Shown: positions 54,301 to 62,721, numbered from the stretch's first letter. The stretch is DNA of 64,000 nt from Kitasatospora sp. NBC_00240 (GCF_026342405.1 NZ_JAPEMU010000001.1:434001-498000); one strand, 5' to 3'. Notes: generated from the sequence alone by a model not told the origin. Made by a program: numbers and translations.

Positions 54301-55729
54301 CGCGCGTTTCGACCCGGCCGCCGCGCTGGCCGCCGGGGTCGCCCCGCGCTACGAGCGGTGGGTGGCCCGCGCCGTCGGGGTGCTCTGCGACCGGGGCCTG
54401 CTGCGCCGTTCGCCGCAGGGGCTGGAGGTGGCCCGGAGCTTCCCCGCGCTGATCTCCGACCCGGTCGCCGAGAGCGCCCGGCAGGCCCTGCGCAGCACCC
54501 TCGGCGTCCCGGACGACCTGATCGACTGGATGCTGTCGCTGGCCGGCGGCCTCGCCGACATCCTCACCCAGTCGATGCACTCGGCGGAGCTGTACGCCTC
54601 CGACCGCACCCCGGAGGTCTACGCCCGGCTGTTCGGGCCCGCCTACCACGTCGCCACCGAGGCCGTGCGCCGCTTCGTGGCCGACTGGCCCGCGGACCGC
54701 CCGCTGCGGATCCTGGAGGTCGGCGGCGGCTACGGCACCCTCACCCGGCACCTGCTGCCGCTGCTGCCGGCCGACCGCACGGACTACCTCTTCACCGACA
54801 TCTCGCCCTACTTCACCGACCGGGCCCGGGAGGTGTTCGGCGAGTACGGGTTCCTCCGGCCGGGCCTGTTCAACCTCGACCAGTCGCCGGAACTCCAGGG
54901 CCACGAGGGCCTGTCCGCCGACCTGGTTATCGCGGCCAGCGTGCTGCACGACATCCGCCGGATCGGCCCCGGGCTGGACACCCTGCGCTCGGCGCTGGCC
55001 CCCGGCGGCACCCTGCTGATGGTCGAACAGACCGCCTTCCACCCGTGGTTCGACCTCACCATGGGCCTGCAGCAGGGCTTCGACGGCTACGAGGACACCG
55101 AACTGCGCGGCTGGGGGCACCCGTTGCTCGACCGGTCGCAGTGGGCGGACCTGCTCGACGCGACCGGCTTCGCCGGCAGCGCCGTCCTGACCCGGGACGA
55201 GGACGGCCCGGCCTCGGTCGGCTTCGACGTGATCACCGCCGAAGGACCGCTGACCAGGCGCCGGTTCGACCGGGAGGCGCTGCGGGAGTACGCGGCCGAG
55301 CGGCTGCCCAAGCACATGGTCCCGACCCGGCTGCTCGCCCTGGACCGGCTCCCGCTGAGCCGCACCGGCAAGGTCGACCGCGGCACCCTCGCCAAGGCCG
55401 GGGCGCGCCGGGTCGGACGCAGCCGAGCCGTTCAACCACCCCAGACCGACCGCCAGTTGAAGCTGGTCGAGATCTACCGCGCGGTGCTCGGCCTGAGCCA
55501 GGTCGACCTCGCCGACGACTTCCTGGAGGCCGGCGGCGACTCACTGCTCGCCGCACGCATCTCGGCCGCGCTGCAGCGGGCCTTCGGCACCGAGGTACCG
55601 GTGGGGATCATCCTGCAGCACCCCACGGTGGCAGCCCTGGACAGCTGGCTGGAGCCGATCCTCGGCCCGGCCACCGCACTGGACGACCAGCCGGCGACCG
55701 GCACCGTCGAAAGCGAGGGAAACGCATGA
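51311..55729 (+). CDS. Nonribosomal peptide synthetase, Cy-A(Cys)-[MT-like]-PCP
   Basis: A 1472-residue single-module synthetase. Residues 10-440 are a heterocyclisation (Cy) domain: FPLTEIQYAYWVGRG and the DxxxxDxxS motif in SLDLLMVDLASI. The A domain (465-930) has YTSGSTGRPKG, GATEASIW and YRTGDFGRY; pocket residues read D,L,Y,N,L,S,L,I,W, the cysteine code. About 380 residues are inserted before A10 (LSRTGKVDR), containing a methyltransferase-like fold with motif I ILEVGGGYGTLT. The PCP serine is in GGDSLLA near 1410. The layout is that of PchF/PchE and HMWP2, where the insertion is an N-methyltransferase or epimerase. It overlaps the next gene by 4 bp. ATG 51311 follows GGAGG with 11-nt spacing. 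There is no loading module. Confidence 0.92.
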   Translation: MTASDAHAAFPLTEIQYAYWVGRGPNFVLGNVAPHAYFEMEGRRLDHALLTRGWRRLLERHGMLRAVVHKDGRQQVLPEAPPFEVGFEDLSDADPATMAERLAEIRADMSERVYDPAVWPLFDIRISRLPDHDRLHVSLDLLMVDLASITLLFTEWSALCQDETVELPPIDVTFRDYVTALEAGTDAPRYKRSLDYWASRAETLAPPPELPLARPPVQIHKPRFTHREFHLPPDEWQRFQQLAEERGLTPTAVLATVFAEVLAAWSGTPRFSLNLTIFNRLPLLLAENERGHRTVHPHLRRVVGDFTSICLLEMDTTGDLPVADLAARTQTQLQHDLRHRYVSALHTLRERRRRGLQTGFEGMPVVFTSGLGTVSDASGPMAYFGDITYRLSQTPQIWLDHQVLDVTGSLDLTWDAVEELFPEGVLDDMFAAYCGTVQRLTRAAAWDDRLDIPLPEHQLALREAANTTAGPAPEGLLHEALFQGALAHPDRPAVLHGAGTVSYRELADRAAAVAEGIGRLTDEPLRDRLVAITLPKGPGQVAAAHGVLLASAAYLPVGPALPTRRRAELFESGEALAVVTDREHDDRLEWPAGLPRIRSAAGDGPLAAPLPGVRAAADPADLAYVLYTSGSTGRPKGVMIEHRAALNTVADINERFGVGPDDRLFGLADLGFDLSVYDVFGSMAAGAALVLPDEDKRREPSHWAELMARHGVTVWNSVPAQMQMLVEHLEDAPADSVPAELRLVLLSGDWIPLDLPDRILALWPDAEVISLGGATEASIWSNWHPADDVAPDAPSIPYGKPLRNQAFHVLDAAMRPCPVWVAGELYIEGAGLARGYWRDPERTAASFVQHPVSGERLYRTGDFGRYLPDGALQFLGRRDGQVKIGGHRIECGEVEAVLARHPGVESAVVVKSVEEGAGAKLLGFVVPDRSDGSLLDTEVADPAETARCRQALLDAAGVPAPGPGSAELRTAWAAMDDVYVAAAATAFRALGLPHTPGARFDPAAALAAGVAPRYERWVARAVGVLCDRGLLRRSPQGLEVARSFPALISDPVAESARQALRSTLGVPDDLIDWMLSLAGGLADILTQSMHSAELYASDRTPEVYARLFGPAYHVATEAVRRFVADWPADRPLRILEVGGGYGTLTRHLLPLLPADRTDYLFTDISPYFTDRAREVFGEYGFLRPGLFNLDQSPELQGHEGLSADLVIAASVLHDIRRIGPGLDTLRSALAPGGTLLMVEQTAFHPWFDLTMGLQQGFDGYEDTELRGWGHPLLDRSQWADLLDATGFAGSAVLTRDEDGPASVGFDVITAEGPLTRRRFDREALREYAAERLPKHMVPTRLLALDRLPLSRTGKVDRGTLAKAGARRVGRSRAVQPPQTDRQLKLVEIYRAVLGLSQVDLADDFLEAGGDSLLAARISAALQRAFGTEVPVGIILQHPTVAALDSWLEPILGPATALDDQPATGTVESEGNA

Positions 55730-55980
55730 CCCGGCAGCAACTGACCGACTGGTTGCGGGAGTACCTGGCGGACCTGCTCGACATCACGCCCGAGGAGGTG
55801 GGGACCGACATCCCGCTGGAGTACCTCGGGGTCGACTCGGCCACCACCCTGGTGCTCAGCGCGGACCTGAGCACGGAGACCGGCCGGGAGACCCGGCCGG
55901 GCGAGATCCTCGACCACCCCACCATCGAGCGGCTCGCCGCCCATCTCAGCGGCTCCGACGAGCCGGCCCGGGTCGGGTGA
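55726..55980 (+). CDS. Free-standing acyl/peptidyl carrier protein
   Basis: An 84-residue carrier protein. The phosphopantetheine serine lies in EYLGVDSATTLVL; helices before and after match ACP/PCP folds (DLLDITPEEVGTDIPL, ILDHPTIERLAAHL). The ATG overlaps the NRPS stop and its own TGA overlaps the thioesterase GTG. It is the obvious candidate to hold the acyl or aminoacyl donor for the Cy domain, since the NRPS has only one PCP. The enzyme that loads it is not in the window. Confidence 0.9.
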   Translation: MTRQQLTDWLREYLADLLDITPEEVGTDIPLEYLGVDSATTLVLSADLSTETGRETRPGEILDHPTIERLAAHLSGSDEPARVG

Positions 55981-56741
55981 GCCCGGTGGACGCCCTCTCC
56001 ACTCCCCCGGCCCCGCCCCGCTGGACGATCCGCGCGCCCGGCGCGGACGGCGCCACCCGGACGCTCTACTGCCTTCCGCACGGCGGGGGTTCCGCCGCGG
56101 AGTACGTCCGGTGGGCCCGGGACCTGCGCAAGGTCTCGGTCTGCGCGGTCCAGCTGCCGGGCCGCGGCTCCCGGTACGAGGAGCCGCCGCACACCGGCAT
56201 GGCCGAGCTCGTCGGCACGCTGGTCGACGAGCTGGAACTCGCCCCGCCGTACGTGCTGTTCGGGCACAGCTTCGGGGCGCTGCTGGCCTACGAGCTGACC
56301 CAGGCCCTGCACGCGGCGGGCCGGACGCTGCCCGAGCGGCTGATCCTCTCCAGCTACCCGGCGCCGCACCTGCCGCGGGAGCGGAGCAGGCTGCACCGGC
56401 TGCCCGACGACGAGCTGCTGGCGGAGGTCGCCCGCCTGCACGGGGGCATCCCGGAGGAGGTGCTGGGCAATCCCGAGCTGTGCCGGCTCACGGCGGTCTG
56501 CGTCCGGTCCGACTACCGGGTCCTGGAGACCTACAGCTGGCTCCCCCGGCCACCGCTGCCGGTGCCGATGACGGTACTGCGCGGCCGGCAGGACGTGGTG
56601 TCCGAGGAGCAGTCGGCGGCCTGGGCCGCGCACACCACGCGCGGCCCGATCCAGCAGCGCACCTTCGCCGGGGGCCACTTCTACTTCCGTGAGCGGCAGC
56701 GCGCGGCGGTGCTGCGGACGGTGGAGGCGGCCGCATGCTGA
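55977..56741 (+). CDS. Type II thioesterase
   Basis: A 254-residue alpha/beta-hydrolase. The nucleophile elbow is FGHSFGALLAYEL, the oxyanion segment LYCLPHGGGSAAEY and the catalytic His is in GGHFYFRER. Type II thioesterases clear misloaded carriers, but here, with no TE domain on the NRPS, it may also release the product. The GTG start at 55977 overlaps the carrier-protein stop, and its end overlaps the LysE gene by 7 bp. Confidence 0.92.
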   Translation: MSPVDALSTPPAPPRWTIRAPGADGATRTLYCLPHGGGSAAEYVRWARDLRKVSVCAVQLPGRGSRYEEPPHTGMAELVGTLVDELELAPPYVLFGHSFGALLAYELTQALHAAGRTLPERLILSSYPAPHLPRERSRLHRLPDDELLAEVARLHGGIPEEVLGNPELCRLTAVCVRSDYRVLETYSWLPRPPLPVPMTVLRGRQDVVSEEQSAAWAAHTTRGPIQQRTFAGGHFYFRERQRAAVLRTVEAAAC

Positions 56742-57346
56742 CCTTCGCGGCGGCGGCCCTGCTGCTGATCATGATCCCCGGCCCCGACCAGGCCCTGATC
56801 ACCCGCAACGCTCTGGTCGGCGGCCGGTCCGCCGGGCTCTTCACCATGGTGGGCGGCATGCTCGGCCTGAGCGTGCACGTGAGCGCGGCCTCGCTGGGGG
56901 TCTCGGCCCTGCTGGTGGCCTCCGCGACGGCCTTCACCGCGCTCAAGGTGATCGGCACGCTGTACCTGGTGTGGATGGGCATCTCGACGCTGCGCAGCGC
57001 CCGGCAGCGGGCGCAGCAGGGCGGGGGCACGGATCCCGCCCGATCGCTCTCCTGGGGGCAGTGCCTGCGGCAGGGGTTCCTGTCGAACGCCCTGAATCCC
57101 AAGGTGGCGCTGTTCTTCGTCACCTTCCTCCCGCAGTTCCTGCCCGAGACGGGTCGGACGCTGGGCAGCGCGCTGAAGTTCTCCGTCGTCTTCGTGCTGC
57201 TCTACCTGATGTGGTTCAGCCTCTACACCGTCACGGTGGACCGCTTCGGGGCCTTCCTGCGCCGTCCGGTGGTGCGGCAGCGGATCGAACGCTCCACCGG
57301 GGCGCTGCTGATCGCGTTCGGCATCCGGCTCGCTCTGCAGCACTGA
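56735..57346 (+). CDS. LysE/RhtB-family exporter
   Basis: A 203-residue exporter with about six helices. It starts LTFAAAALLLIMIPGPDQAL, the PGPD motif of the family, and contains LSNALNPKVALFFVTFLPQF. LysE proteins export amino acids and small derivatives. Being translationally coupled to the NRPS genes, it most likely exports the cluster product or cysteine-like intermediates. Confidence 0.9.
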   Translation: MLTFAAAALLLIMIPGPDQALITRNALVGGRSAGLFTMVGGMLGLSVHVSAASLGVSALLVASATAFTALKVIGTLYLVWMGISTLRSARQRAQQGGGTDPARSLSWGQCLRQGFLSNALNPKVALFFVTFLPQFLPETGRTLGSALKFSVVFVLLYLMWFSLYTVTVDRFGAFLRRPVVRQRIERSTGALLIAFGIRLALQH

Positions 57347-57399
57347 GCAGCCGGCCCGGGGTGTCTCGGCGCCTTCGGGGCGACCCGGCGGGGGCCGGC

Positions 57400-58413
57400 T
57401 CAGACCAGGCCCCGGGCGCAGGCCAGCACGCCGGCCTGGAAGCGACTGTGCGCCCCGAGGTGCCGGGCCACCTCGGACACCAGCCGGCTGACGGTACGGA
57501 CGGACACGCCCATCGAGCGGGCGATCCGTTCGTCCGTCAGCCCGTTGGCGAGCAGCCGCAGCGAGGTGCGGTGCTGTTCGGTGAGCCAGTCGGTCTCGGC
57601 GTCGCCGGCCTCGGACACGGGCCCCTGGTACGGGAAGGAGCGCAGCCAGTAGTCCTCGTACAGGGCGACGTAGGTGCGGACGAGGGAGGCGCCGCGGATC
57701 ACGATCAGCGCGTCGTCCGGCTGGTCGGAGTAGGGCGGCAGCAGCGCGACGTCGTGGTCGCCGACGATGAGGCTGAACGGGACCTGCGGGGCGAGCCTCA
57801 GCTCGACCCCGACCCGCTGCACCTCGGCGAGGTACTTGCACTGCCAGCGTGCGGAGTTGAAGCCCTGCGGGTAGATGGCGCGGACGGTCACCCCGCGCCG
57901 GACCATCCGGCTCTTCTCGGTGAGGAAGCTGTTCAGGGCCTGGCTGACCGTCCGGGACGGCACCCGGTCGGCGTGCAGGGTCAGGCTCTCGGTCCGGGGG
58001 ACGTCGGAGAAGTCCCGGATCACCCGCCGCTGGTTGCGGGCGCCGACGATCACCTCCACCTGGACCTGCTCGGTGGGCCGGGCGACGGCGGGCCGGTAGC
58101 GGTCCAGCAGGGACTCGGTGGCGGCGACGATGGTGGTCAGTTCCTCGCACTGCGCGCGGAGCATCTCCTGTTTGTGGCGCAGCAGGTTCAGCAGGGCCGT
58201 GTCCGGGTCCACCAGGTCGCTCTCGCCGGTCGAGGTGCCGGGCCGGACGAGCCGGAGCGCGCGTAACTCGGCCCAGGCCGCCGCGGCTTCACGCGGGTCG
58301 AGTCCGAGCGCGGTGGTGGCCTGGGTGAGGCTGCCCGCCTCGTTCGCCCGTAACCACTGGTAGAGGACTGGCCCGGCACTGTCGTTGGCTGCTGGATCCT
58401 CCATGTTGGTCAC
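57400..58413 (-). CDS. TrmB-LuxR-type transcriptional regulator
   Basis: A 337-residue regulator. An N-terminal winged-helix/TrmB-like region (LRANEAGSLTQATTALGLD, then a coiled stretch with HKQEMLRAQCEELTTIV) and a PLD-like middle domain precede a C-terminal LuxR helix-turn-helix (LRLLANGLTDERIARSMGVS, VRTVSRLVSEVARHLGA). The GTG at 58413 is preceded by GGGAGG; ATG 58404 is three codons inside. Convergent with the NRPS operon and probably its cluster-situated regulator. No receiver domain is present. Confidence 0.88.
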   Translation of the reverse strand: MTNMEDPAANDSAGPVLYQWLRANEAGSLTQATTALGLDPREAAAAWAELRALRLVRPGTSTGESDLVDPDTALLNLLRHKQEMLRAQCEELTTIVAATESLLDRYRPAVARPTEQVQVEVIVGARNQRRVIRDFSDVPRTESLTLHADRVPSRTVSQALNSFLTEKSRMVRRGVTVRAIYPQGFNSARWQCKYLAEVQRVGVELRLAPQVPFSLIVGDHDVALLPPYSDQPDDALIVIRGASLVRTYVALYEDYWLRSFPYQGPVSEAGDAETDWLTEQHRTSLRLLANGLTDERIARSMGVSVRTVSRLVSEVARHLGAHSRFQAGVLACARGLV

Positions 58414-58626
58414 AGGCCGACCTCCCGTTGTCCGCCGCACAGTTTCGGATTCCGGACCGCGCATGCGCGTGGTGTGATTTTGTGCTCGCATCCAACCACG
58501 GAGCGGCGCCGGCCAGGTGGGGCCCGGGCCAACTGGCCGAAATCTGATCCGTGCGGAGGCCTCGGCCCGCCGGGGCCGACGTGGGTTCGGCGGCCGGGAC
58601 GCGGTGACCGGGCGGACGGGAGCGGG
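58414..58626. other. Upstream region of the TrmB-LuxR regulator
   Basis: A 213-bp gap between the histidine-kinase stop (58627) and the regulator start. AT-richer sequence around 58470-58490 (minus strand) probably holds the regulator promoter. The 9-mer TCCAACCAC at 58491-58499 also occurs at 51278-51286 before the NRPS gene; the match may be chance. Confidence 0.4.
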
Positions 58627-60072
58627 TCACCCGGCCGGCGGCGCCTCTCGATCGGTGATCGGCAGCAGGACCCGGAAGCGGGTGTCGCCGGGCACCGACT
58701 CGACCCGGAGGTCGCCGTGGTGCCGGTTGACCACGATGCGCCAGGAGATGTCGAGGCCGAGGCCCGTCCCCTCGCCCACCGGTTTGGTGGTGAAGAACGG
58801 CTCGAAGATCCGGCTGCGGATCTCCTCCGGCACGCCCGGCCCGGTGTCGCCGAACTCCACCAGCACATGGTCGTGGTCGACGGCGGTGCGGACGGTGAGC
58901 CGGCCGGAACCGGCCATCGCCGACAGCGCGTTGTCGATCAGGTTGGTCCAGACCTGGTTCAGTTCGCCCGGGTAGGCGGGCACGCTGGGCAGCTCCCGGT
59001 CGTAGTCGCGGACCACGGTCACCTCCGGCGGGATCTTGCCGGAGAGCATCATCAGGGTGCTGTCCAGCAGCTCGTGGACGTCGACCACCCGGTGCGGGGC
59101 CCGGTCGAGCTGCGAGTACTGCTTCGCCGCGCCCACCAGGTCCGAGATCCTGGTGGTGGAGTCCTCGACCTCGTTCATCAGCAGCTCGGTCTCGACCGTG
59201 TAGTGCAGCCACCGCAGGGCGCCCTCCAGGCTCTGCGGGCCGACGGTCTCCTCGACCCGGCGCAGCCAGTCCAGGTCGAGGCCCGCCTGGACGAAGGCCG
59301 GTCCGAGCTCCCAGCCCTCGGCGATGCCCTTCTCCTCCAGCCACTCGTCCACGGCGTCCTCGCGGTCGGCGGCCTCCAGCGGGCCGAGCGAGACGGCCTT
59401 GGTGGCCGCCACCTGCTCCACGGCGGCGTCCTGCAGGGTGATCAGGGTGTCCAGGCCCTCCTGCGGGTAGGGGCCGGCCGCGATCTTGCCCAGTTTGTGC
59501 CGCATGCCGGCGACCCGCTCGCGCAGGGCGGCGGTGGCCCGCAGCGCGGCGGCGGCCGGGTTGTTGAGCTCGTGGGTGAGGCCGGCGGACAGCGATCCCA
59601 GGGCGAGCAGCCGCTCCCGCTGGCCGATCGCCTCCTTGGCGACCTGCGCGCCGAGGAAGAGCCCTTCGAGCAGGTGCACCGCCATCGGGAACCAGTCCCG
59701 CATCAGCCCCGCGAAGTTGTCCGCCGACAGGACGAAGAACCGCGAGGGCTCGACCGCGCGCAGCGAGCTGTTGTACACCTGCGGCACCCGGTCCCCCAGG
59801 TAGGCCTGGAAGGCGCCGGAGTACACGCCGCGCTGCGAGGTCCGGTTCACCTCCACGTCGTCGACGCCGACCCGCCGGGAGAGCACGATGGTGCCGTCGA
59901 GCAGCACGTAGAAGCAGGTCGCCGGGTCCCCCTCGGCGTACACCGGGCCGGGATCGTAGCGCTCGACCCGGCCCTCGCGGCAGAGCCAGCCGAGCTGCTC
60001 GGGAGTCAGCCGCTCGAAGAGGAAGAGCGTACGGAGCTCGTCCGGGCTGCAGAGGACCACCGGTCGGGTCAT
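58627..60072 (-). CDS. Histidine kinase with N-terminal cyclic-nucleotide-binding domain
   Basis: A 481-residue soluble kinase. A CRP-like cNMP-binding domain (about 10-135; [32 protein letters not shown]) precedes the dimerisation helix with [19 protein letters not shown], then a roughly 150-residue helical insertion and the HATPase domain ([34 protein letters not shown]). It starts 4 bp after the stop of the oxidoreductase gene, so the two are co-translated. The partner receiver is fused to that oxidoreductase, giving a redox-linked two-component pair. Confidence 0.9.
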   Translation of the reverse strand: MTRPVVLCSPDELRTLFLFERLTPEQLGWLCREGRVERYDPGPVYAEGDPATCFYVLLDGTIVLSRRVGVDDVEVNRTSQRGVYSGAFQAYLGDRVPQVYNSSLRAVEPSRFFVLSADNFAGLMRDWFPMAVHLLEGLFLGAQVAKEAIGQRERLLALGSLSAGLTHELNNPAAAALRATAALRERVAGMRHKLGKIAAGPYPQEGLDTLITLQDAAVEQVAATKAVSLGPLEAADREDAVDEWLEEKGIAEGWELGPAFVQAGLDLDWLRRVEETVGPQSLEGALRWLHYTVETELLMNEVEDSTTRISDLVGAAKQYSQLDRAPHRVVDVHELLDSTLMMLSGKIPPEVTVVRDYDRELPSVPAYPGELNQVWTNLIDNALSAMAGSGRLTVRTAVDHDHVLVEFGDTGPGVPEEIRSRIFEPFFTTKPVGEGTGLGLDISWRIVVNRHHGDLRVESVPGDTRFRVLLPITDREAPPAG

Positions 60073-60076
60073 GGCG

Positions 60077-61753
60077 TCACAGCCTCTCCAGGTAGCGGTG
60101 CACCAGCATCACGGCCATCGCCCCCTCGCCGACCGCCGAGGCGACCCGTTTGGCGGACTCGGACCGCGCGTCGCCGGCCACGAACACGCCGGGGACGCTG
60201 GTCTCCAGGTGGTAGGGGACCCGGTCCAGCGGCCAGCCCTTCGGCGGTTCGCCGCCCGGTGCCAGGTCGGGCCCGGCGACCACGAAGCCGCGGTCGTCGC
60301 GGATCACCACGCCCTCCAGCCAGTCCGTGAGGGGCGCGGCGCCGATGAAGACGAACAGCCACTGGGCGTCCACCTCCTCGGTGGCGCCGGTTTCGGTGTC
60401 CCGGAGGGTGAGCCGCTCCAGGTGGTCGCTCCCGTGCGCCCGCGCCACCTCGGTGCGGGCCCGGACGGTGACCGACGGCAGCTCGGCGATCTGCTGGACG
60501 AGGTAGTGGGACATCGACCGGGTCAGATCGGCGGCGCGCACCAGGATGGTCACCGAGCGGGCGCCCTTGGCCAGGTACACCGCGGCCTGGCCGGCCGAGT
60601 TCGCGCCGCCGACGATGTACACGTCCTTGCCCGCGCAGCCGGCCGCCTCGGTCAGCGCCGCGCCGTAGAAGACACCGCGCCCGGTCAGGTCGGCGACGCC
60701 CGGTGCGTCCAGTTGCCGGTAGGTGACGCCGGTCGCCAGGATCACCGTGTGCGCGGCGATCGCCGAGCCGTCGGCGAAGCGCACCGTCCGGGACGGACCG
60801 TTCACCTCCAGGCCGACCACCTCGCGGGCGGTCAGCATCTCGGCGCCGAACCGGGCCGCCTGGCGCCTGGCCCGGTCGGTCAGCTGCGCGCCGGAGACGC
60901 CGTCGGGGAAGCCCAGGTAGTTCTCGATCCGGGAGCTCTGGCCGGCCTGGCCGCCGGTCGCGGTGCGTTCGACCAGGACGGTCCGCAGGCCCTCGGAGGC
61001 GCCGTAGACGGCCGCGCCGAGGCCGGCGGGACCGCCGCCGACCACGATCAGGTCGTAGAAGTCGGCGGACGGCGCGGTGGCCAGCCCCACCCGCGCGGCC
61101 AGCTCCCGGGCGTCCGGCTCGACCAGCACCTGGCCGTCCGGGGTGATCACCAGCGGCAGCCGCAGCCCGTCCTCGCCGGCGGCGGCCAGCAGACGCTGCC
61201 CCTCGGGCTCGTCCGACGGGTACCAGCGGTAGGGCACCTGGTTGCGGGCGAGGAACTCGCGGACCTCGGAGGAGTGGGCGGACCACCGGTGCCCGACCAC
61301 CTTGGTCTCCGGCACCGGGCGGTGGTCGGAGGCCAGCCAGCTGTCCAGCAGGTCGTCGACCACGGGGTAGAGCTTCTCCTCCGGCGGGTCCCACGGCTTG
61401 AGCAGGTAGTGGTCGAGGTCCACCAGGTTGATCGCGTCGATCGCGGCGCCGGTGTCGGCGTAGGCCGTGAGCAGCACCCGGCGGGCGCCGGGGAAGACGT
61501 CCATCGCGCGTTCCAGGAACTCGATGCCGTTCATCTGCGGCATCCGGTAGTCGGCGACGATCACGGCGACCAGGTCGCCGCGGAGCTTCATCTCCTGCAG
61601 CGCCTCCAGGGCGGCGCTCGCCGTCTCGGCCCGGACCACCCGGTGCGAGCCCCCGTAGCGGCGGCGCAGGTCCCGGGCGACGGCCCGCGACACCCCGGGG
61701 TCGTCGTCGACGGTGAGGATCACCGTTCGCGGCGCCTCGCCGTTCTCCGCCAT
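60077..61753 (-). CDS. Response regulator fused to thioredoxin-reductase-like oxidoreductase
   Basis: A 558-residue protein. Residues 1-135 are a receiver: ILTVDDDPGVSRAVARDL, phospho-acceptor in VIVADYRMPQMNG, Lys in LLKPWDPP. Residues about 145-225 are a glutaredoxin-like segment without a CxxC. Residues 235-558 are an FAD/NADPH oxidoreductase (LIVVGGGPAGLGAAVYGASE, VYIVGGANSAGQAAVYLAKG, GVFVAGDARSESAKRVASAV). The CxxC of true thioredoxin reductases is absent (EAAGCAGKDV). ATG 61753 follows GGGGA. The physiological electron acceptor is unknown. Confidence 0.9.
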   Translation of the reverse strand: MAENGEAPRTVILTVDDDPGVSRAVARDLRRRYGGSHRVVRAETASAALEALQEMKLRGDLVAVIVADYRMPQMNGIEFLERAMDVFPGARRVLLTAYADTGAAIDAINLVDLDHYLLKPWDPPEEKLYPVVDDLLDSWLASDHRPVPETKVVGHRWSAHSSEVREFLARNQVPYRWYPSDEPEGQRLLAAAGEDGLRLPLVITPDGQVLVEPDARELAARVGLATAPSADFYDLIVVGGGPAGLGAAVYGASEGLRTVLVERTATGGQAGQSSRIENYLGFPDGVSGAQLTDRARRQAARFGAEMLTAREVVGLEVNGPSRTVRFADGSAIAAHTVILATGVTYRQLDAPGVADLTGRGVFYGAALTEAAGCAGKDVYIVGGANSAGQAAVYLAKGARSVTILVRAADLTRSMSHYLVQQIAELPSVTVRARTEVARAHGSDHLERLTLRDTETGATEEVDAQWLFVFIGAAPLTDWLEGVVIRDDRGFVVAGPDLAPGGEPPKGWPLDRVPYHLETSVPGVFVAGDARSESAKRVASAVGEGAMAVMLVHRYLERL

Positions 61754-61962
61754 CACTGTCCCCTGCCTGTTCCGGACGCCGCTCACGTCGGCGGTGCCCC
61801 GGACTGCGCTCCACCTCTCGCTCACCACCGATTCTCTGCCCGCGGGGCCGGGTACCGCCTCCCGGGCGGGGCCGGCGCCCGGACCGCCCGACCGGGCAGG
61901 TGGCCCGGGCGGGGCGTCGGCGGGCCGGCCGGAGCGGGCGGGGCCGGGCGGGGCCGGCGTCG

Positions 61963-62589
61963 TCAGGGCGGGGGCGGGGCGGCCTCGCCGGGCACCTCGT
62001 GGCGGACGAGTCCGGTCACATGGTCGGTGATCATGTCGAGGATCTCCGCCGCGGCCGCCTGGTCACCGAGGACCAGGAAGTTCAGCGTCAGCCCGTCCGT
62101 CATGGCGGCCAGGTGGCGGGCCAGCACCGGGACGGGGACGCGCAGCTCGAAACCCATGGCGCGGCGGAGCTGTTCCAGGAGTTCGGCGTAGGTGGCGGAG
62201 TACCGCTCGTACTGCTGTCTCGCCAGCGGCTCGAATCCCGGCTGGCGCAGGGCGTACTGGGTGAGCTCGTAGGTGAGCATGTGCTCGCCGGGGTTGGCCG
62301 CCACGTGGTCCCAGTACGCCTGGAAGCCGGCCCGGACGGTCTCCCGGAGGGTGTCCCTGGGCCGGATCGCCTCCCTGACCACCCCCACGTAGTGCTCGGT
62401 GAGCGTGGCGATGACGGACTCCAGCAGCACCTGCTTGGAGTCGAAGCAGTAGTGGAAGACGCTCAGCGACACGCCCGCCTCGGCGGCGATCGACCGGGTC
62501 GTGGTCCGGGCGACGCCGTCACGGGTCATCGCGCGGATCGCGGCCTCGGTCAGCTGTCTGCGTCGCTCGGCCGACGGCATCCGTGCCAT
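61963..62589 (-). CDS. TetR-family transcriptional regulator
   Basis: A 208-residue repressor. The helix-turn-helix is TRSIAAEAGVSLSVFHYCFD; the rest is a helical ligand domain with ANPGEHMLTYELTQYALRQP. The ATG at 62589 follows GGAGGGAAGGGATC. It is on the same strand as the upstream partial F5/8C enzyme gene, separated by 132 bp containing a hairpin. Its target is unknown. Confidence 0.9.
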   Translation of the reverse strand: MARMPSAERRRQLTEAAIRAMTRDGVARTTTRSIAAEAGVSLSVFHYCFDSKQVLLESVIATLTEHYVGVVREAIRPRDTLRETVRAGFQAYWDHVAANPGEHMLTYELTQYALRQPGFEPLARQQYERYSATYAELLEQLRRAMGFELRVPVPVLARHLAAMTDGLTLNFLVLGDQAAAAEILDMITDHVTGLVRHEVPGEAAPPPP

Positions 62590-62659
62590 GGGTGATCCCT
62601 TCCCTCCGGTCGGTGCGGTGCCCGCACCGGCTCCCCCGGGTCGATGGGAGCAGCGGGAC

Positions 62660-62702
62660 GGCCGGGGCGGACGGCCGGCGAACCGGTCCGCCCGCCCCGG
62701 CC
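62660..62702 (-). terminator. Hairpin after the F5/8C enzyme gene
   Basis: GGCCGGGGCGGAC (62660-62672) can pair with 62686-62702 except for a 4-nt bulge, 13-nt loop. It lies directly after the stop at 62722 on the minus strand and probably terminates that gene. Confidence 0.45.
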
Positions 62703-62721
62703 GGGGTCGAAGCCGGCACCG

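Noticed and set aside
51278..58499. Shared 9-mer TCCAACCAC before the NRPS gene and before the regulator gene
   Set aside because: A single 9-bp match between two regions of about 200 bp is expected by chance fairly often, it is in opposite orientation relative to the genes, and no symmetry is present.
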